Program-made: the position numbers and the translations under genes
NCBI GenBank assembly: GCA_023387815.1
Contig: JAEWHK010000072.1
Span: 1 to 64,000, forward strand
Source: Pseudomonadota bacterium
GTDB lineage: Bacteria; Pseudomonadota; Gammaproteobacteria; Burkholderiales; Burkholderiaceae_B
Direction of reading: 5' to 3'
DNA: 64,000 bases
Shown here: one piece after another, positions 43,062 to 51,815 of the stretch
Layout: every line of letters starts with the position of its first letter
How positions within the stretch are numbered: position 1 is the stretch's first letter
The notes under the pieces: generated by a model
The model's input: the letters and a program-made list of their open reading frames with translations, nothing else
What the model was told of the DNA's origin: nothing
Database searches by the model: none

Positions 43062-43943
43062 ATGTCAGAACGCCATCCGATTATTTCCATTACCGGTTCA
43101 TCTGGCGCAGGAACCACATCGGTCAAGCGCACTTTCGAAAATATTTTTCGTCGGGAGAACGTGACAGCCGCTTCCATTGAGGGGGACAGCTTTCATCGGT
43201 ATAACCGGGCTGAAATGAAAGAGCGGCAGGCGGCCGCCGAGAAAAAAGGCAATGCCAATTTCAGTCATTTCGGCCCCGATACTAACCTTTTTGCCGAGCT
43301 CGAAACCCTTTTCCGCAGCTACAGCGAAACGGGGACGGGCAAACGGCGCAAATACCTGCACGATACACTTGAGGCAGCGCCCTACAAACAGGAACCAGGT
43401 ACGTTTACCGAATGGGAAGAGATTCCCGAAGGAACCGATCTGTTGTTCTATGAAGGGCTGCATGGCGCTGTCGTACACGAGAAAGTCAATATTGCCCAAT
43501 ATCCCGATCTGCTTATTGGCGTGGTACCTGTCATTAATCTGGAGTGGATACAGAAACTGTGGCGCGATAAATCCACGCGAGGCTATTCCGCCGAAGCTGT
43601 TACCGACACCATTCTCAGGCGCATGCCCGATTACGTCAATCACATTTGTCCTCAATTTTCCCTGACTCATGTGAATTTTCAGCGCGTGCCCTGTGTCGAT
43701 ACGTCAAATCCATTTATTGCCAGGGACATCCCGGCTCCGGACGAGAGCCTTGTCGTGATTCGCTTTGCCAATCCCAAAGGCATCGACTTTCAGTATCTCC
43801 TGAACATGGTACACGACTCGTTCATGTCCCGCGCAAACACAATTGTGGTCCCAGGCGGGAAGATGGAACTGGCCATGCAGCTGATTTTCACTCCCTTTAT
43901 CTGGCGCATGATGGAACGCAAAAAACGCGCCTCACAGTCATAA
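43062..43943 (+). CDS. cbbP: Phosphoribulokinase (proteobacterial type)
   Basis: 293 residues, the short octameric class. P-loop ITGSSGAGTTSVKRTFE; substrate-binding region EGDSFHRYNR; FYEGLHGAVV. Makes ribulose 1,5-bisphosphate, the second enzyme unique to the Calvin cycle. AAGGAC precedes the ATG. Confidence 0.97.
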   Translation: MSERHPIISITGSSGAGTTSVKRTFENIFRRENVTAASIEGDSFHRYNRAEMKERQAAAEKKGNANFSHFGPDTNLFAELETLFRSYSETGTGKRRKYLHDTLEAAPYKQEPGTFTEWEEIPEGTDLLFYEGLHGAVVHEKVNIAQYPDLLIGVVPVINLEWIQKLWRDKSTRGYSAEAVTDTILRRMPDYVNHICPQFSLTHVNFQRVPCVDTSNPFIARDIPAPDESLVVIRFANPKGIDFQYLLNMVHDSFMSRANTIVVPGGKMELAMQLIFTPFIWRMMERKKRASQS

Positions 43944-43953
43944 GGACAACAGT

Positions 43954-45978
43954 ATGAATGTTGCTGAAAAAATCCCCGTCAGAGAAACCCGTCACGCCGA
44001 CGCGCTGCGCTTTCTTGCTGCAGATGCCGTGGAACAGGCACAGTCGGGTCATCCCGGCGCGCCCATGGGCATGGCTGATATTGCCGAGGTTCTATGGCGT
44101 CATCACTTGTCGCACAATCCCGCAGATCCGGCCTGGTTCAATCGTGACCGCTTTGTTATTTCCAATGGACATGGGTCCATGCTTCTGTACGCGCTGCTCC
44201 ATTTGACCGGCTACGATCTGCCATTGGAAGAACTGCGGCAATTTCGACAATTGCATTCGAAAACACCGGGACATCCGGAATACGGAATGACGCCGGGCGT
44301 GGAGACCACCACAGGGCCGCTAGGTCAGGGGCTGGCCAATGCCGTGGGCATGGCGCTGGCAGAGAAACAGCTGGCGCAGCGCTATAACCACCCTGGCCAT
44401 GTGATCGTGGATCACTTCACCTATGTGTTTATGGGTGATGGCTGCCTGATGGAAGGAATCAGCCACGAAGTGTGTTCGCTGGCCGGCACATTGGGACTGG
44501 GCAAGCTGATCTGCTTTTATGATGATAACAGCATATCCATCGACGGTGAAGTCGACGGCTGGTTCCAGGATGACACGGCAGCGCGGTTTCGCGCTTACAA
44601 CTGGAATGTGATTCCGGATGTCGACGGACATAACCCTGCCGCCATCGACTCTGCTATCCGGCAGGCGAAAGCCCAGGCAAATCGCCAGAACAGACCCACG
44701 CTGATCTGCTGCCGCACAAATATTGGACATGGAGCTCCGACGCGTGCAGGCACACATGAGGTACATGGCGCCCCCCTTGGTGCTGATGAAATTGCTGCCA
44801 TGCGTGCGGCACGCAACTGGCGTTACGCCGAATTTGAGCTGCCCGATGATATTGTCGAGGACTGGAACGCCACCGCTCAGGGCGCGGTACGCCAACAAGC
44901 CTGGCAGGAACAATATGACCGTTGGCAGGCCCGATTCCCAGACGATGCCAGGGAACTCGAGCGACGCATGACAGGTGAAATTCCCTCGGCAATGACACAG
45001 ACATTGGACAGTCTGCTCAACGCCAGTGAGGCGCTGCATAAGAAAATCGCAACCCGCAAGGCATCTCAGCTCGTACTGGAGGAATTGGTTCCCGTTATGC
45101 CGGAAATGCTGGGCGGCTCTGCAGATCTCACAGGTTCCAATCTGACTAACGCAAAGTCCTCGGTCTGGATCAATCACAACAGTCATGGTAATTATCTGAG
45201 TTATGGTGTTCGTGAGTTTGGAATGGCGGCTGTCATGAACGGCGTTGCACTGCATGGCGGCTTCATTCCCTATGGGGGCACATTCCTTACTTTCTCCGAT
45301 TATTCGCGCAATGCGATCCGGATGGCCGCGCTGATGAAACAGCGCGTCATTCATGTCTTCACTCATGATTCGATTGGTCTGGGCGAAGACGGACCAACGC
45401 ATCAGCCGATCGAGCATCTGGCCTGCCTGCGCATGATTCCGAACAATCAGGTATGGCGGCCATGCGACGGTGAGGAAACGGCACAAGCCTGGCGCGCCGT
45501 CCTGACGCGTCGCGATGGACCAGGCTGCCTCGTCCTGTCACGTCAGGCCCTGACTCCCTTTTCTCGTGATGAATCACAACGCGATGCCATATTGCGCGGA
45601 GGCTATATCCTGCAGGATGAACAAAATCCACAGGCAGTGGTCATTGCTACAGGTTCTGAAGTGGAAATTGCGGTCGCTGCGGCAGACCTCCTGAAAAAAG
45701 AAGGCATTGTCCTGCGCGTGGTATCCATGCCTTGCGTAGAACTTTTCCACGCCCAGCCAGCCGAATGGCGCGAACAGGTACTGCCCGGCGGACTGCCGCG
45801 TGTCAGCATTGAAGCCGGTGTCCGCTGGTACTGGCAGAGTGTGGTCGAAGGTGGAACCACGATTGGCATAGATACATTCGGAGAATCGGCACCCGCTGCG
45901 CAACTATATAAACATTTCGGTTTGACGGCAGACGCCATCTGCGAGGCGGTGCGCGCCCAGGTCAGGTCTGCACCCTGA
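43954..45978 (+). CDS. cbbT: Transketolase
   Basis: 674 residues. Thiamine-diphosphate enzyme: RFLAADAVEQAQSGHPGAPMG, the ThDP motif GDGCLMEGISHE followed by DDNSISIDG, and DSIGLGEDGPTHQPIEHL. Serves sugar rearrangement in the Calvin cycle; a second housekeeping copy elsewhere is likely. AAGGACAAC before the ATG; 10 bp after cbbP. Confidence 0.96.
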   Translation: MNVAEKIPVRETRHADALRFLAADAVEQAQSGHPGAPMGMADIAEVLWRHHLSHNPADPAWFNRDRFVISNGHGSMLLYALLHLTGYDLPLEELRQFRQLHSKTPGHPEYGMTPGVETTTGPLGQGLANAVGMALAEKQLAQRYNHPGHVIVDHFTYVFMGDGCLMEGISHEVCSLAGTLGLGKLICFYDDNSISIDGEVDGWFQDDTAARFRAYNWNVIPDVDGHNPAAIDSAIRQAKAQANRQNRPTLICCRTNIGHGAPTRAGTHEVHGAPLGADEIAAMRAARNWRYAEFELPDDIVEDWNATAQGAVRQQAWQEQYDRWQARFPDDARELERRMTGEIPSAMTQTLDSLLNASEALHKKIATRKASQLVLEELVPVMPEMLGGSADLTGSNLTNAKSSVWINHNSHGNYLSYGVREFGMAAVMNGVALHGGFIPYGGTFLTFSDYSRNAIRMAALMKQRVIHVFTHDSIGLGEDGPTHQPIEHLACLRMIPNNQVWRPCDGEETAQAWRAVLTRRDGPGCLVLSRQALTPFSRDESQRDAILRGGYILQDEQNPQAVVIATGSEVEIAVAAADLLKKEGIVLRVVSMPCVELFHAQPAEWREQVLPGGLPRVSIEAGVRWYWQSVVEGGTTIGIDTFGESAPAAQLYKHFGLTADAICEAVRAQVRSAP

Positions 45979-46099
45979 GACCTCAACCTGAACGCACATC
46001 TTAAATACCATCCTAAACCCGCAACCCAAACCTGCTTCCTAAAACAGCGAAATCCGGGATTTACAGTTGTGATCCCACCTTTTCCAAAGGAGATAAACC

Positions 46100-47155
46100 A
46101 TGGCTCTCATTTCACTAAGACAGTTGCTTGATCACGCTGCAGAACATAATTACGGCATTCCTGCCTTCAACGTAAATAACCTGGAACAGATTCAGGCCAT
46201 TATGCAGGCTGCAGTACAGACTGACAGTCCCGTCATTCTGCAGGCTTCGGCAGGTGCCCGCAAATATGCGGGAGAAGCCTTTTTGCGACGCCTGGTGGAG
46301 GCCGCGATCGAATCCTATCCGGATATTCCGGTCTGCATGCACCAGGATCACGGTGCAAGCCCGGCCGTCTGCCAGGCGTCAATCCGCTCGGGATTTTCAA
46401 GTGTGATGATGGATGGTTCCTTGCAGGCAGATATGAAAACGCCATCCACCTATGAATATAATGTTGCGGTCACGCGACAGGTTGCTGATATGGCTCATTG
46501 CGTTGGCGTCTCGGTTGAAGGCGAACTGGGCTGCCTGGGTTCCCTGGAATCCGGTCAGGCCGGTGAAGAAGATGGCTCCGGTGCCGAGGGCATACTGTCA
46601 CATGAACAGCTGCTGACCGATCCCGAACAGGCAGCAGACTTCGTTGCCCGAACCGGTGTGGATGCGCTGGCCATTGCCATTGGAACCAGTCATGGCGCCT
46701 ACAAATTCACGCGCAAACCCACGGGTGATATCCTGGCCATTGATCGGATCCGTGCGATACATCAACGCATTCCGGACACGCATCTGGTCATGCATGGTTC
46801 CTCTTCGGTTCCCCAGGAATGGCTTGCCATTATTCGTGAGCACGGTGGCGATATCCGTGAGACATATGGCGTGCCTGTAGAGGAAATCTGCGAAGGCATA
46901 AAAAATGGGGTCAGGAAAGTCAATATTGATACCGATATCCGACTTGCCATGACAGGTGCAATACGGCGCTGCATGATGCAAAATGCCTCGGAATTTGACC
47001 CACGGAAGTTTTTCAAGGAAGCCACATCCGCGGCGCGCGATATTTGTGTACAGCGATTTGAAGCGTTTGGCTGCGCCGGACGTGCCTCTTCCATCAAACC
47101 TGTGCCGCTGGAAAAAATGGCGCAAATCTACGTGAAAGACGCCGTCGCTGCGTGA
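46100..47155 (+). CDS. cbbA: Fructose-bisphosphate aldolase, class II
   Basis: 351 residues, the Calvin-cycle subtype. Zinc and catalytic motifs: YGIPAFNVNNLEQ, CMHQDHGAS, SVEGELGCLGSLE, IGTSHGAYKF, MHGSSSVP and the NIDTDIR phosphate site. AAGGAG precedes the ATG. Last gene of the cbb operon; 121 bp separate it from cbbT. Confidence 0.96.
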   Translation: MALISLRQLLDHAAEHNYGIPAFNVNNLEQIQAIMQAAVQTDSPVILQASAGARKYAGEAFLRRLVEAAIESYPDIPVCMHQDHGASPAVCQASIRSGFSSVMMDGSLQADMKTPSTYEYNVAVTRQVADMAHCVGVSVEGELGCLGSLESGQAGEEDGSGAEGILSHEQLLTDPEQAADFVARTGVDALAIAIGTSHGAYKFTRKPTGDILAIDRIRAIHQRIPDTHLVMHGSSSVPQEWLAIIREHGGDIRETYGVPVEEICEGIKNGVRKVNIDTDIRLAMTGAIRRCMMQNASEFDPRKFFKEATSAARDICVQRFEAFGCAGRASSIKPVPLEKMAQIYVKDAVAA

Positions 47156-47179
47156 TGCGAAGTTGGAGAAACGCGGTTT

Positions 47180-47364
47180 GTATGACGAAACGCCTGTTAC
47201 GAAGCACGTCATACGAACTGCGTTAAGTGCTACGTATCAGGCGTTATTCGTTGCGTGTTTCATACTGAATGGCTTAATGCGAATAGACTGAATTTCGGCA
47301 ACAAGTATGACGGCATACAAATCAGTCTGAGAAATGGTGAAGGGGCGCTGCTTCAGCGCCCCTT
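47180..47364. repeat. Cluster of overlapping inverted repeats in the cbbA-adhC intergenic region
   Basis: The 321 bp between these convergent genes hold no ORF that I can support, but several exact repeats. GTATGACG (47180-47187) is inverse to CGTCATAC (47207-47214) and recurs directly at 47305-47312. AACGCCTG (47189-47196) is inverse to CAGGCGTT (47238-47245); the two stems interlock in pseudoknot order. AAGGGGCGCTG (47340-47350) pairs with CAGCGCCCCTT (47354-47364), an 11-bp hairpin probably ending the cbb transcript. Confidence 0.6.
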
Positions 47365-47476
47365 CTTGGTGACTGTTGTAGCCGTACCGCCACAACAGGA
47401 ACACAGACTTTAAAAGGCCGAGCCCAGTTGCGAGCCCGGCCAATTCTCTTTCACAGAGAAAATCTCCAGATCACGA

Positions 47477-48589
47477 TCAGTCGAACGTCACCACAGAACG
47501 GATAGACTTGCCTTCATGCATCAGGTCGAAAGCTTCGTTGATCTTCTCAATAGGCATGACATGTGTGATCAGATCATCGATATTGATTTTGCCTTCCATA
47601 TACCAGTCAACAATTTTTGGCACGTCGGTCCGACCCCTTGCGCCACCGAAAGCAGAACCCTGCCAGACGCGACCTGTCACCAGCTGGAACGGACGAGTGG
47701 AAATTTCCTGACCGGCGCCGGCAACCCCGATGATGGTGCTCTTGCCCCAGCCTTTGTGGCAGGATTCAAGCGCCTGTCTCATCAGATTGACGTTACCAAT
47801 ACATTCGAATGTGTGATCCGCACCGCCTTTGGTAAGATCTACCAGATAAGGCACGATGTCCCCTTCCACTTCTTTGGGATTGACAAAATGCGTCATACCA
47901 AACTTGCGGGCCAGTTCTTCGCGCTCAGGATTGATATCCACGCCGATAATCATATCAGCGCCGGCCATTCTGGCTCCCTGCACCACGTTCAGTCCGATTC
48001 CGCCCAGGCCAAACACGATAACCTTTTCGCCGGGCTGAACTTTCGCGGTGTAGATAACAGCACCGACACCCGTGGTCACACCGCAGCCAATGTAGCAGAC
48101 CTTTTCAAAAGGTGCATCTTCGCGGATTTTTGCCAGTGCTATTTCAGGCACAACAGTGTAGTTGGAGAATGTGGATGTACCCATATAATGGAATACGTCC
48201 TTGCCGTCCAGCTTGAATCGACTCGTGCCGTCAGGCATCAGACCCTTGCCCTGTGTGGCACGAATGGCGCCGCAAAGATTGGTCTTGCGTGACAGGCAGA
48301 ATTCACAGTTGCGACATTCCGGCGTATATAAAGGAATCACGTGGTCACCGGGTTTAAGGGTGGTTACACCCGACCCTACTTCTACCACAACGCCAGCGCC
48401 TTCATGCCCTAAAATGGCCGGGAAAATACCTTCAGGATCATCTCCGGATAATGTGAACATATCCGTGTGGCATACACCCGATGCCTTGATTTCTACCAGT
48501 ACTTCGAAGGCACGTGGCCCTTCGAGCTGTACCGTTTCGATCGTGAGTGGTGCCCCCGCTTTGGTGGCAACAGCGGCTTTTGTTTCCAT
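47477..48589 (-). CDS. adhC: S-(hydroxymethyl)glutathione dehydrogenase (class III alcohol dehydrogenase)
   Basis: 370 residues. NAD-dependent oxidation of the formaldehyde-glutathione adduct to S-formylglutathione. Zinc sites: ASGVCHTDMFTLSG (catalytic Cys), ILGHEGAGVV, four structural cysteines in ECRNCEFCLSRKTNLC; NAD fold GLGGIGLNVVQGARMAGA. AGGAG eight bases before the ATG; 15 bp downstream of gfa, so cotranscribed with it. Confidence 0.96.
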   Translation of the reverse strand: METKAAVATKAGAPLTIETVQLEGPRAFEVLVEIKASGVCHTDMFTLSGDDPEGIFPAILGHEGAGVVVEVGSGVTTLKPGDHVIPLYTPECRNCEFCLSRKTNLCGAIRATQGKGLMPDGTSRFKLDGKDVFHYMGTSTFSNYTVVPEIALAKIREDAPFEKVCYIGCGVTTGVGAVIYTAKVQPGEKVIVFGLGGIGLNVVQGARMAGADMIIGVDINPEREELARKFGMTHFVNPKEVEGDIVPYLVDLTKGGADHTFECIGNVNLMRQALESCHKGWGKSTIIGVAGAGQEISTRPFQLVTGRVWQGSAFGGARGRTDVPKIVDWYMEGKINIDDLITHVMPIEKINEAFDLMHEGKSIRSVVTFD

Positions 48590-48604
48590 TACTTCAACTC
48601 CTGC

Positions 48605-49174
48605 TTAAGATGCGTGCTTTGATTTTGCAACATGCGTTGCGATGACATCCATCAACGCGGGCGACAGGCAGTCATAAGGAGGCAGACCCAATTCATTGAG
48701 TCGCGCACGAATACCGTTCATGTCTGCCGGATCAGTGCCGGTTTCGATGATTGACGATACAAACGCAGCAAACGTTGGTGCGGACCAGCCGGTTTCCGGA
48801 GAACGTTCTGTATGGATAAAATCCAGTCCGTAAAACGGATGTTGCGTGTTTTCGATACGACCATACATGTGCACGCCACAACCGGTGCAAGCATGTCGCT
48901 GGATGGCAGCGGATTCATCAACCACTTTGAGTTTGTTCTCATTGGCAGTTACCTGCACCGCTTCCTTGGGTACAACTGCCACCTGGGAAAACAGTGCACC
49001 GGCAGGACGCCAGCACTTTGAACAACCACAAAGGTGATTATGAGCTGATTGCGAATTGATATTCACTTCTACCCGATCTGTTTCGCAATCACATACCAGT
49101 TTGCCACCGGTAAAATTATTGTCTGTTTTTGCCTGAACGCCATTGTTAACGGCTGGATGAATATTGTAACTCAT
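48605..49174 (-). CDS. gfa: S-(hydroxymethyl)glutathione synthase Gfa
   Basis: 189 residues. GFA-family zinc protein that speeds the joining of formaldehyde and glutathione. Zinc cysteines are in VCDCETD, CGCSKCW and CTGCGV. The ATG at 49174 has GGAGAC close upstream; the frame runs 34 codons further without support. First gene of gfa-adhC, downstream of a strong sigma-54 promoter match. S-formylglutathione hydrolase is not in the window. Confidence 0.93.
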   Translation of the reverse strand: MSYNIHPAVNNGVQAKTDNNFTGGKLVCDCETDRVEVNINSQSAHNHLCGCSKCWRPAGALFSQVAVVPKEAVQVTANENKLKVVDESAAIQRHACTGCGVHMYGRIENTQHPFYGLDFIHTERSPETGWSAPTFAAFVSSIIETGTDPADMNGIRARLNELGLPPYDCLSPALMDVIATHVAKSKHAS

Positions 49175-49285
49175 ATGTGTCTCCGGTATGGTTTTGAAGA
49201 ATGCCAACTGCGCTGGTCCCCGACCTTTTACTTTTGAATGAGACGCGCAAATTCGTAGCTCGAGAGTCCTGCTCAAGGCTACTTA

Positions 49286-49301
49286 AGCAACATCCATGCC
49301 A
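49286..49301 (-). promoter_or_regulatory. Strong sigma-54 (-24/-12) promoter match upstream of gfa
   Basis: Minus strand TGGCATGGATGTTGCT against the consensus TGGCACG-N4-TTGCT: only one fixed base differs. The predicted transcript start is about 100 bp before gfa. This is the best such match I noticed in the intergenic regions. Confidence 0.7.
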
Positions 49302-49444
49302 AACACAGAAATCAGGGTAATAAGTCCGCAGTTGTCCATTCAGCGCCAGTAAATGCTGTGCTCTCTCTGCAATTGCAGCAGCCAATGACAGCTGTAATTA
49401 CCCCGAGAGTTGTTCAGAATACGATACAGCCTGTGCCATTCCCC

Positions 49445-49459
49445 GTATTATCACAATAC
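49445..49459. promoter_or_regulatory. Palindrome upstream of the gfa promoter
   Basis: GTATT-ATCAC-AATAC, a perfect 5-5-5 palindrome about 150 bp upstream of the -24/-12 element, an enhancer-like distance. TTATCACAATAC within it is repeated exactly upstream of mxaF. Confidence 0.4.
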
Positions 49460-49481
49460 ACCTGCCTCATTGCTGCCGGGT

Positions 49482-50462
49482 TTAAGATGCCTTTTCCGCT
49501 AAAGCCGCCAGTGTTTCCGACAGCGCCCGACAAATGAGCGCATCCGAGGTGGTGTGGGTGCCACCCTCTACCCATCGTATCTGCGCTTTTCTCAGAGATT
49601 GCTGAACCAGAACGGCATTGGCCGGGGGACATATCCAGTCGTGCGTGCCATGGATCAGGGTAGTCGCGCACGATATCGAATGCAAAGCCGAGAGTATCGC
49701 AGGCCTGTCTTTGGCGCCCAGATTTTCCAGATAATGGGCCTGAATCCTGAACTTGTCGATTCGTCTTGCGGCCGCCTGCTTTTCCTTTGTCTCATCTTGT
49801 TGTGATGACAAATGCGAATCTGCTGCACGCGCATCCTTTTGCTGCCGGCCACGCTGCAGCATGGCGTTTGTAATGACATCTTCATACTGTCCCCAGCTCG
49901 CAGCGGACTTTGCAATCGTTGCAGTGTCGTTCCCCAGCAGCCGTTGGCTCAGGGTCGGCAACACATTTTCCTTTTCCTTCTCACTCATACCGTGGGTCAG
50001 GTCTTCCCATGCTTGTGGGACCAGTGCACGCAGTTGCTGAAAGAACCAGTCTATCTGCAGCCGGGATGGCAGGAACACGCCTCGAAGCACCAGATGACGT
50101 ACCACATCGCCATGCCTGGCTGCATACTCCAGACCCAGGTAGGCACCCCACGATCCGCCTACAACAACCCAGCTGTCAATATCAAGCCAGGATCTGAGGC
50201 GTTCAATATCGTCGATCAGATCGCCGGGCAGGTTGTTCTCCAGACTGCCCGACGGACGACTCTTTCCGCACCCTCGCTGATCAAAGAGCACGACGCGCCA
50301 GCGCGAGAGATCAAACCACTTCAGCATGGATACGTGACTGCTGCTGCCAGGTCCACCATGCAGAACGACCGCAGCCGGCGCATGGGGATTGCCAAATTCG
50401 GCATAGTAGATTTCATGCCCATGCGTGACTGCAACATATCCTTCTGACAAGATTGAACTCAT
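49482..50462 (-). CDS. Proline-iminopeptidase-like alpha/beta hydrolase (S33) next to pqqA
   Basis: 326 residues. Alpha/beta hydrolase with HGGPGSSS (oxyanion region), FDQRGCGKS, the nucleophile elbow GGSWGAYL, a helical cap and a late Asp (HGTHDWICP) and His (GGTHTTSDAL). Typical of prolyl aminopeptidases. It is divergent from pqqABCDE. In other bacteria PqqA is trimmed by proteases such as PqqF/PqqG; none is seen here, so this peptidase could take part. That role is inference from position only. Confidence 0.85.
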   Translation of the reverse strand: MSSILSEGYVAVTHGHEIYYAEFGNPHAPAAVVLHGGPGSSSHVSMLKWFDLSRWRVVLFDQRGCGKSRPSGSLENNLPGDLIDDIERLRSWLDIDSWVVVGGSWGAYLGLEYAARHGDVVRHLVLRGVFLPSRLQIDWFFQQLRALVPQAWEDLTHGMSEKEKENVLPTLSQRLLGNDTATIAKSAASWGQYEDVITNAMLQRGRQQKDARAADSHLSSQQDETKEKQAAARRIDKFRIQAHYLENLGAKDRPAILSALHSISCATTLIHGTHDWICPPANAVLVQQSLRKAQIRWVEGGTHTTSDALICRALSETLAALAEKAS

Positions 50463-50573
50463 TGCTTCTGGCTCCGTCCGTCATGATTGATATAACCATG
50501 ACACGATGAAAAAATTGCACTTGTCATTTTTTTAACACTTGCTAACCGGAGATTTTTTGCAGGTTAATGTGCC

Positions 50574-50601
50574 TTGACAAATATGCGCGTCATGCTACCA
50601 T
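50574..50601 (+). promoter_or_regulatory. Candidate sigma-70 promoter of pqqABCDE
   Basis: TTGACA (50574-50579), 16-base spacer, TACCAT (50596-50601). The transcript would have a leader of about 130 bp before pqqA. No sigma-54 element was found here. Confidence 0.5.
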
Positions 50602-50741
50602 TAATTCGACTGCGTGATATTCAACAGTCATTCCTGGCAGCATCACTAGTTGTAATAGCATGGGAAATATCACTGTCAATTTCTGGCAAAGCAAGCATTA
50701 ATTTCCCGCCAGCCCACAACCCTTAACCTGTACTGGAGACA

Positions 50742-50819
50742 ATGATGAAATGGACCACACCAGAGTTTTGCGATCTGCGTTTCGGCTTTGAAATCACAAT
50801 GTACATTGCCAACCGCTAA
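50742..50819 (+). CDS. pqqA: PqqA, precursor peptide of pyrroloquinoline quinone
   Basis: 25 residues (MMKWTTPEFCDLRFGFEITM then YIANR). The Glu and Tyr that are fused to form PQQ are present in the conserved E-x3-Y spacing (EITMY). GGAGAC precedes tandem ATG codons at 50742 and 50745. It is followed by a hairpin and pqqB. Confidence 0.96.
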   Translation: MMKWTTPEFCDLRFGFEITMYIANR

Positions 50820-50846
50820 TCGGCGTATCAACGCTTTAACACCTAG

Positions 50847-50874
50847 CGGCGCTGGCACTAGCCAGCGCCGTTTT
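50847..50874 (+). terminator. Hairpin between pqqA and pqqB
   Basis: CGGCGCTGGC (50847-50856) pairs with GCCAGCGCCG (50861-50870), loop ACTA, followed by TTTT. It probably lets only part of the transcripts continue, giving much more pqqA message than pqqB-E. Confidence 0.75.
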
Positions 50875-50885
50875 ACATGCAACTT

Positions 50886-51815
50886 ATGAAAATTCTTGTA
50901 CTCGGGTCCGCAGCTGGCGGTGGCTTTCCTCAATGGAACTGTAATTGTCCAAACTGTGCTGGCGTGCGGAATCAAACGATTCGTGCGATTCCTCGCACAC
51001 AATCTTCCATCGCCATTTCTACAGACGGCGTACAGTGGCTGCTCATCAACGCCTCACCCGACATCCTTAAACAGATTCAGTCAAATCCGGCACTGCAGCC
51101 GGCACGAACCATTCGCGATACTGGTATCGCATCTGTGTTACTGATGGATGCCCAGATTGACCATGTCACCGGACTGCTCATGCTGCGTGAAAGTGGCAGA
51201 CCGATTCCCCTATACTGTACGCAGCCAGTCTGGAACGACCTGAACACTGGTCTGCCACTGGCGCAAGTGCTTTCTCATTATTGTGGACTGGAGCACAGAC
51301 CCGTTTCTGTCACGGCTGATGCATTCAGTTCGCCCTTGCACCTGTCTGAACTACCTGATATTTCCATCACGCCATTTCCGCTTTCCAGCAAGGCACCTCC
51401 CTATTCTCCGAATCGTCAGAACCCGCAAACGGGTGACAATATCGGACTCCTTATTACAAATGAGGTGACAGGAAAAAGTCTATTCTATGCGCCGGGTCTT
51501 GGTCAGATTGAGCCCCTTGTACTTGAAGCCATGCAGCGTGCAGACTGTGTGCTGGTCGACGGCACCGTTTGGACAGAAGATGAAATGATCCAGCTTGGCC
51601 TGTCAAAGAAAACGGCGGGTGAGATGGGGCACCTGCCCCAAAGCGGACCCGACGGCATGATCAGCGTGCTTGATTCCTTAAGTCATGACAAACGCAAAAT
51701 TCTTATTCATATCAACAACAGCAATCCAATACTGAATCAGGATTCAGAAGAGACTGCTGTTTTACAGAGACACAACATAGAGATCGCCGTCGATGGCATG
51801 GAGATAACATTGTGA
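50886..51815 (+). CDS. pqqB: PqqB, metallo-beta-lactamase-fold PQQ synthesis protein
   Basis: 309 residues. Family start KILVLGSAAGGGFPQWNCNC; the metal site is the PqqB variant (MDAQIDHVTGLL); the end is ILIHINNSNPIL. PqqB acts as a hydroxylase on the tyrosine part of the precursor. The ATG at 50886 matches the family N-terminus; one at 50877 is in frame. The stop overlaps the pqqC GTG start. Confidence 0.96.
   Translation: MKILVLGSAAGGGFPQWNCNCPNCAGVRNQTIRAIPRTQSSIAISTDGVQWLLINASPDILKQIQSNPALQPARTIRDTGIASVLLMDAQIDHVTGLLMLRESGRPIPLYCTQPVWNDLNTGLPLAQVLSHYCGLEHRPVSVTADAFSSPLHLSELPDISITPFPLSSKAPPYSPNRQNPQTGDNIGLLITNEVTGKSLFYAPGLGQIEPLVLEAMQRADCVLVDGTVWTEDEMIQLGLSKKTAGEMGHLPQSGPDGMISVLDSLSHDKRKILIHINNSNPILNQDSEETAVLQRHNIEIAVDGMEITL

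Noticed and set aside
44320..45486. 388-codon minus-strand ORF
   Set aside because: Shadow of the transketolase gene; the product has no recognisable fold.
47400..47450. Second terminator (ggccgagccc ... gagcccggcc)
   Set aside because: The arms are mainly a direct repeat (cgagccc twice), not an inverted one; only four outer pairs form.
47516..48292. 258-codon plus-strand ORF
   Set aside because: Antisense to adhC.
50635..50695. Sigma-54 promoter before pqqA (two TGGCA strings)
   Set aside because: Neither has GC ten bases after GG, so the spacing rule fails.
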